Shown here: piece by piece, positions 63,671 to 64,000 of the stretch
Position numbering within the stretch: position 1 is the stretch's first letter
Layout of the letters: each line of letters opens with the position of its first letter
DNA from: Candidatus Fermentithermobacillaceae bacterium
GTDB lineage: Bacteria; Bacillota; Sulfobacillia; Fermentithermobacillales; DUSS01
DNA: 64,000 nt
Direction of reading: 5' to 3'
Assembly: GCA_020725645.1 (NCBI GenBank)
Contig: DYEQ01000031.1
Span: 1 to 64,000, forward strand
Translations under genes and position numbers: made by a program
Notes under the pieces: model-generated
What the model was told of the DNA's origin: nothing
Seen by the model: the letters and a program-made list of their open reading frames with translations, nothing else
Database searches by the model: none

Positions 63671-64000
63671 ATGGTGGAAGACGCTCGGACCGGTACGGAG
63701 GAACAGCTTCACGGGGCAAACGTTCGACCGGACGATGCCTCAGGGTTCCGCCCGCATAACGTAAGCGGAGCCGGTAACGAAGTAGACCTCGTCGCCATAA
63801 TACAGACGCTGGTGAAAAGACGGAAGATCGCGCTTGCTATTATCATCACCACGGTCATCACCACCCTGTTTGCCAGCATAGTGGCACCCAAACGTTACGA
63901 GGCGGTCACCACCGTCTTTATTCGAGACCTGCCTCAGGCCCGGGCCGCCGGCGTCAGTCCACAGACGCTCGCTGCTTTTGCCGTGAGCGACCGGGTTCTC
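63671..64000 (+). CDS. Wzz-type chain-length determinant / polysaccharide co-polymerase (partial)
   Basis: The gene starts at ATG 63671 after a purine-rich SD (GGGGGAGAACGGAGC) and stays open for all 110 codons to the window end. A polar N-terminus of about 38 residues is followed by EVDLVAIIQTLVKRRK, a transmembrane helix (about 55-72, IALAIIITTVITTLFASIVA), then PKRYEAVTTVFI. That order is typical of the Wzz domain in proteins that control exopolysaccharide or capsule chain length. An EPS cluster probably continues beyond the window. Whether a tyrosine-kinase domain follows cannot be seen. Confidence 0.8.
   Translation, partial: MVEDARTGTEEQLHGANVRPDDASGFRPHNVSGAGNEVDLVAIIQTLVKRRKIALAIIITTVITTLFASIVAPKRYEAVTTVFIRDLPQARAAGVSPQTLAAFAVSDRVL

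Overview
The window reads as a chromosomal segment of an endospore-forming, anaerobic member of the Bacillota (Clostridia in the broad sense). The evidence is the sporulation genes yqfC, yqfD and lonB, a T-box leader on valS, an Rnf complex, pyruvate phosphate dikinase with its DUF299 regulator, two-subunit glycyl-tRNA synthetase, frequent TTG/GTG starts after strong Shine-Dalgarno (SD) sequences, and consensus SigA promoters. Base composition is moderately GC-rich. Family names rest on motif recognition only; no database search was run.

Layout. 1-3.4 kb (minus strand) is a patchy end: a frameshifted ferredoxin gene, a membrane-protein tail, two half-size chromate-transporter genes and a frameshifted small zinc-ribbon gene. 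3.4-6.0 kb (plus) holds a TldD/TldE pair. 6.5-23.8 kb (minus) is one long conserved housekeeping run, in transcription order rpsU, yqfC, yqfD, phoH, pgpH, ybeY, dgkA, recO, DUF4342, glyQ, glyS, ppsR, ppdK, dnaG, rpoD. Era is absent from its frequent place beside dgkA/recO. 23.9-26.7 kb (minus) is a second TldD/TldE pair. 27.0-30.6 kb (plus) is an XPB-type helicase plus a large partner protein, whose 3' end overlaps the opposite-strand rseC gene by 159 bp.

30.4-39.5 kb (minus) is the shape and division cluster: DUF4321, radC, mreB, mreC, mreD, mrdA, minC, minD, minE, rodA, rseC. 39.6-45.3 kb (minus) is an Rnf operon, rnfC-D-E-A-B, followed by the flavin transferase gene apbE; rnfG is missing from the operon. 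45.7-51.7 kb (minus) is valS with its T-box leader, folC, a PrcB-like gene and a SPOR-domain gene. 51.8-54.3 kb holds yjbQ, a GNAT acetyltransferase and a D-Ala-D-Ala-ligase-like ATP-grasp gene with a striking promoter-operator. 54.4-62.4 kb (minus) is the protein quality-control run tig, clpP, clpX, lonB, lonA. 62.7-63.4 kb (minus) is a seven-gene tRNA operon with a clear promoter and terminator. The last 330 bases (plus) begin a Wzz-type polysaccharide chain-length gene that runs off the window.

The most notable points are the Rnf operon without rnfG, the XPB plus partner cassette, the palindrome in the promoter spacer of the ddl-like gene, the rodA reading frame with no ordinary start codon, and a hairpin covering the lonB start. 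I found no CRISPR array, insertion sequence, prophage or recognisable defence island. I cannot claim a wholly new system.
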